Assembly (NCBI GenBank): GCA_934229335.1
Contig: CAKQDQ010000022.1
Location: 1-26,883 of the forward strand
Source of the DNA: an uncultured Prevotella sp.
GTDB taxonomy: Bacteria > Bacteroidota > Bacteroidia > Bacteroidales > Bacteroidaceae
Direction of reading: 5' to 3'
Length of the DNA stretch: 26,883 nt
Each line of letters starts with the position of its first letter. Positions within the stretch are counted from its first letter, which is position 1. The notes below the pieces were generated by a model. That model ran no database searches. It was given only the letters and a program-made list of their open reading frames with translations, and was not told the DNA's origin. Positions 24,334 to 26,883 of the stretch are shown here, piece after piece. The position numbers were made by a program, and so were the translations under genes.

Positions 24334-26739
24334 ATGAAGAAAAATATTCTGACATTATGCCTTACCAGCCTTCTGACGTTGCCAGCAATGGCAGACGTAC
24401 AGTGGTATGACGGACATCAGCCAGTACACTATCGTGTGGTAGGAAAAACCTCACCCGTGGTGGATATAGCCCTACAGATGTTTAAGAGCGACATGAAGGC
24501 CGTTACGGGAACGGAGGCAAAGAGTCATGGCAAGGCACAGATAGAGATATACCAGTTAGACGAAGCTAACGGAAAAGTAATAAAGGCATTGAGCAAGATG
24601 AATGTGCTCTCAGCCCGACTGATGGACAACAAGGACGCCTTTTTCATTGGCGAGCGAGAGGGCAAGATAGTTGTAGTAGGCAATAACGGTCGCGGTACCG
24701 CCTACGGCATACTGGAATTGTCGCGCAAGGCAGGCGTGTCGCCATGGATATGGTGGGGCGATGTAGTGCCGCAGCGACAGCAGTCATTGACCTTCCGTGC
24801 GGCAGACGAGACATTGCAAAGCCCTTCTGTGGAATATAGAGGTATCTTTATCAACGACGAAGACTGGAGCACTCAGCAGTGGGCACACCGCACCGTAGAG
24901 CCTAAACTGCCCAAAGGAGCGATAGGACCGGCAACGTACAAACGCATATTTCAACTCATGTTGCGCTTGAGAGCTAACACACTGTGGCCCGCTATGCACG
25001 AGTCTACAAAGGCATTCTTTACCGTTCACGGCAACAGAGAGATGGCAGACTCTTGCGGAATAGTGCTCGGCTCATCACATTGCGAGCCTATACTGCGCAG
25101 CAACACTGGCGAGTGGGACAAGAAAAAGCGCGGAGCGTACAACTTTATTACCAATCGTGACAACGTACTCGAATATTGGAAGGAACGCCTTGTTGAGATG
25201 AAAGGACAAGACGCGCTATTCACTATAGGCATGAGAGGTATACACGATGGCTCTATGGAGGGCGTGAGAACACCTGAAGAGAAGCTTAACGGACTGCAGG
25301 CGGTGATTGACGCACAGCGCGAACTGATAGCGAAGAACTACTCACGCGAGGTAGAAAAGGTGCCGCAGGTGTTCATACCGTATAAGGAGGTGCTTGAGAT
25401 TTACGAACGCGGACTGCGTGTGCCCGATGATGTCACGCTGATGTGGTGTGACGATAACTACGGCTACATGACACGCCTTAGCGACAGTGAGCAGCAGAAA
25501 CGCCAGGGAGGTGGAGGCATTTACTATCACCTAAGTTATTGGGGACGTCCACACGACTATCTGTGGCTGACTACAACGCAGCCAGGATTGGTATACAACG
25601 AACTAAAATTAGCATACGACCATAACGCAAAGAAGGTGTGGATAATCAACGTTCACGACCCGAAGGTGGCGGCATACCAACTGTCGCTTGCTATGGATAT
25701 GGCGTGGGACATCAATAGTGTGAAGCCTACAACCTTACGACAGCATCTACGCTCATGGCTCACACAGCAGTTCGGACAGCAGACTGCCAACAGAATTGCA
25801 CCAGCGATGGAACGCTTTTACCAGCTCTGCGGCATCAGAAAACCAGAGTTTATGGGCTGGACACAGGTGGAACTTGACGGCAGAAAGTATCCTGGGGGAA
25901 AGTCATTACCTACTGACACAGAGTTCTCTGAGACGGAGTTCGGTGGAGAGTTGGAACGATACCTTGAGGATTATGACGCAATATGCGACATAGTAAACAA
26001 GGAAAACAGAACCGACGCGGCATACTTTGCCCATGTTCTCTATCCTGTAAACTGCGCGGCAGCCATGGCGCACAAGCACTTAGAGGCGCAGTTGGGTGAC
26101 ACCGTCACGGCTATGGAGTATCAAAAGAAGATTAAGGAGTACACGGAACGATACAATAACCTTAGCGGTGGCAAGTGGAAAGGACTGATGGACGCCAAGC
26201 CACGCAACCTTCCTGTGTTTGCTGATTATACCACAACCGACAGCACCGTGCTGTATCACAGCAAGAGTAAGCCACTGAATAAGGTCACACTCGATGGCTG
26301 TGTGGTGCGTAACGCCTGCACCTTCGACAATAGTCAGGGCAAGGTGCAACCTATAGAGATGTTAGGGCACAGTATGAAGGCGGTGAGCATAGCTAAGGGA
26401 GCGTCTATATCGTTCGACTTTACCATTGAGAGGGCAGGTAAGGCAGTGTTGAGAACCGCCTTGATACCTACGCAAGCAAACGATAAGGGCGACATACGTT
26501 ATGCCGTAAGCATTGATGGAGCTGCGCCAACAGTATATTCTCTAAAGGAGCCTTACCGCTCTGAGAGATGGAAGCAGAACGTGCTACGCGGACAGTCGCT
26601 GCGCAATCTCGACATAGATATAACGGAAGGCAAACACACGCTGACCATTACGGCACTGGACGACCATATCATTATGGATCAGTGGATGATAGACTTCCGC
26701 AAGGATAGAGAGTTCTATGTGTTCCCAATAGGGAAGTAA
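24334..26739 (+). CDS. Secreted glycoside hydrolase family 115 protein (xylan alpha-1,2-glucuronidase)
   Basis: GH115 enzymes remove (4-O-methyl)glucuronic acid side chains from xylan. The 801-aa protein has a signal peptide (MKKNILTLCLTSLLTLPAMA). An N-terminal alpha/beta domain runs to about residue 150. The catalytic barrel carries the conserved blocks FINDEDW (172-178), NTLWPAMHE (ending at 223), SSHCEPI, GMRGIHDG (299-306) and MWCDDNYGY (370-378). A helical domain and a C-terminal beta-sandwich (about 640-801, the GH115 C-terminal domain) follow. The length is at the short end of the family but all parts are present. Together with the GH43 enzyme it suggests use of glucuronoarabinoxylan. 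It sits downstream of a dehydrogenase rather than in a SusC/D locus. Confidence 0.93.
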   Translation: MKKNILTLCLTSLLTLPAMADVQWYDGHQPVHYRVVGKTSPVVDIALQMFKSDMKAVTGTEAKSHGKAQIEIYQLDEANGKVIKALSKMNVLSARLMDNKDAFFIGEREGKIVVVGNNGRGTAYGILELSRKAGVSPWIWWGDVVPQRQQSLTFRAADETLQSPSVEYRGIFINDEDWSTQQWAHRTVEPKLPKGAIGPATYKRIFQLMLRLRANTLWPAMHESTKAFFTVHGNREMADSCGIVLGSSHCEPILRSNTGEWDKKKRGAYNFITNRDNVLEYWKERLVEMKGQDALFTIGMRGIHDGSMEGVRTPEEKLNGLQAVIDAQRELIAKNYSREVEKVPQVFIPYKEVLEIYERGLRVPDDVTLMWCDDNYGYMTRLSDSEQQKRQGGGGIYYHLSYWGRPHDYLWLTTTQPGLVYNELKLAYDHNAKKVWIINVHDPKVAAYQLSLAMDMAWDINSVKPTTLRQHLRSWLTQQFGQQTANRIAPAMERFYQLCGIRKPEFMGWTQVELDGRKYPGGKSLPTDTEFSETEFGGELERYLEDYDAICDIVNKENRTDAAYFAHVLYPVNCAAAMAHKHLEAQLGDTVTAMEYQKKIKEYTERYNNLSGGKWKGLMDAKPRNLPVFADYTTTDSTVLYHSKSKPLNKVTLDGCVVRNACTFDNSQGKVQPIEMLGHSMKAVSIAKGASISFDFTIERAGKAVLRTALIPTQANDKGDIRYAVSIDGAAPTVYSLKEPYRSERWKQNVLRGQSLRNLDIDITEGKHTLTITALDDHIIMDQWMIDFRKDREFYVFPIGK

Positions 26740-26757
26740 CAGAGTGGGAGAGAGGCT

Positions 26758-26883
26758 ATGACGGTACGCAAGACATACGTAAAAGTACTGGTAGGGTGTG
26801 TTATCACGGCGATAATAGCCGTGATAGCGTATTGTCTTGCCGTAGCTAACATACAGCAGTGGCTGTGTGGTCATGCCGTATCG
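26758..26883 (+). CDS. N-terminal part of a membrane protein (cut by window edge)
   Basis: An open frame begins at ATG 26758, 18 bases after the GH115 stop, and runs without a stop to the window end (42 codons). After a basic start (MTVRKTYVK) there is one strong hydrophobic segment (about residues 10-29, VLVGCVITAIIAVIAYCLAV). This is either a signal anchor or the first membrane helix. The close spacing suggests it is in the same operon as GH115. Too little is visible to name a family. Confidence 0.55.
   Translation, partial: MTVRKTYVKVLVGCVITAIIAVIAYCLAVANIQQWLCGHAVS

Overview
The window looks like a chromosomal segment of a Bacteroidales bacterium, most likely Prevotella or a close relative (family Prevotellaceae). 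Three things point there. The promoters are of the Bacteroidota type (TTTG, about 20 nt, TAnnTTTG) and occur in front of most genes. The gene families are typical of the group: a TonB-dependent receptor, GH43 and GH115 hemicellulases, two AAA-ATPase/PD-(D/E)XK proteins and a large single-chain PurL. There are almost no Shine-Dalgarno sequences. No rRNA, tRNA, CRISPR array or complete insertion sequence was recognised.

Layout. 1-5.6 kb (all minus strand): the N-terminal part of a TonB-dependent receptor, the translational GTPase TypA/BipA, a secreted GH43 glycosidase, and an AAA-ATPase-like/PD-(D/E)XK protein. 5.6-8.3 kb (plus): a strongly folded candidate non-coding RNA, an inverted repeat, then a tightly coupled pair of genes encoding an M.EcoRI-like adenine methyltransferase and a DUF262-HNH protein. 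This is the most system-like locus in the window. 8.5-9.4 kb: an AEC-family transporter. 9.4-10.2 kb: no gene, but copy 1 of a ~196-bp palindromic repeat. 10.2-15.9 kb: a second AAA-ATPase/PD-(D/E)XK protein and purL. 16.0-17.6 kb: two short chromate-transporter-family genes and a small conserved-looking protein. 17.7-20.2 kb: an exported protein of unknown function, divergent from a GNAT/carbon-nitrogen hydrolase fusion. 20.3-21.25 kb: an antitoxin-PIN toxin pair whose toxin has an in-frame stop, a 21-bp-stem hairpin and 22-bp tandem repeats. 21.3-22.8 kb (minus): a metallophosphoesterase lipoprotein overlapping a putative outer-membrane protein. 22.9-23.2 kb: copy 2 of the palindromic repeat. 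23.3-26.9 kb (plus): a D-2-hydroxyacid dehydrogenase, a secreted GH115 alpha-glucuronidase and the start of a membrane protein.

How the genes fit together. The TonB receptor, GH43 and GH115 suggest a plant-cell-wall polysaccharide forager, although they are not in one polysaccharide utilisation locus here. TypA, PurL and the dehydrogenase are core metabolism. The methyltransferase/DUF262-HNH pair and the broken PIN module are accessory genes.

The items most worth follow-up are the structured RNA next to the methyltransferase/HNH pair, and the two palindromic elements. The latter have the same length and show compensatory base changes between copies. All functional calls come from motifs recognised by eye; no search or folding program was run.
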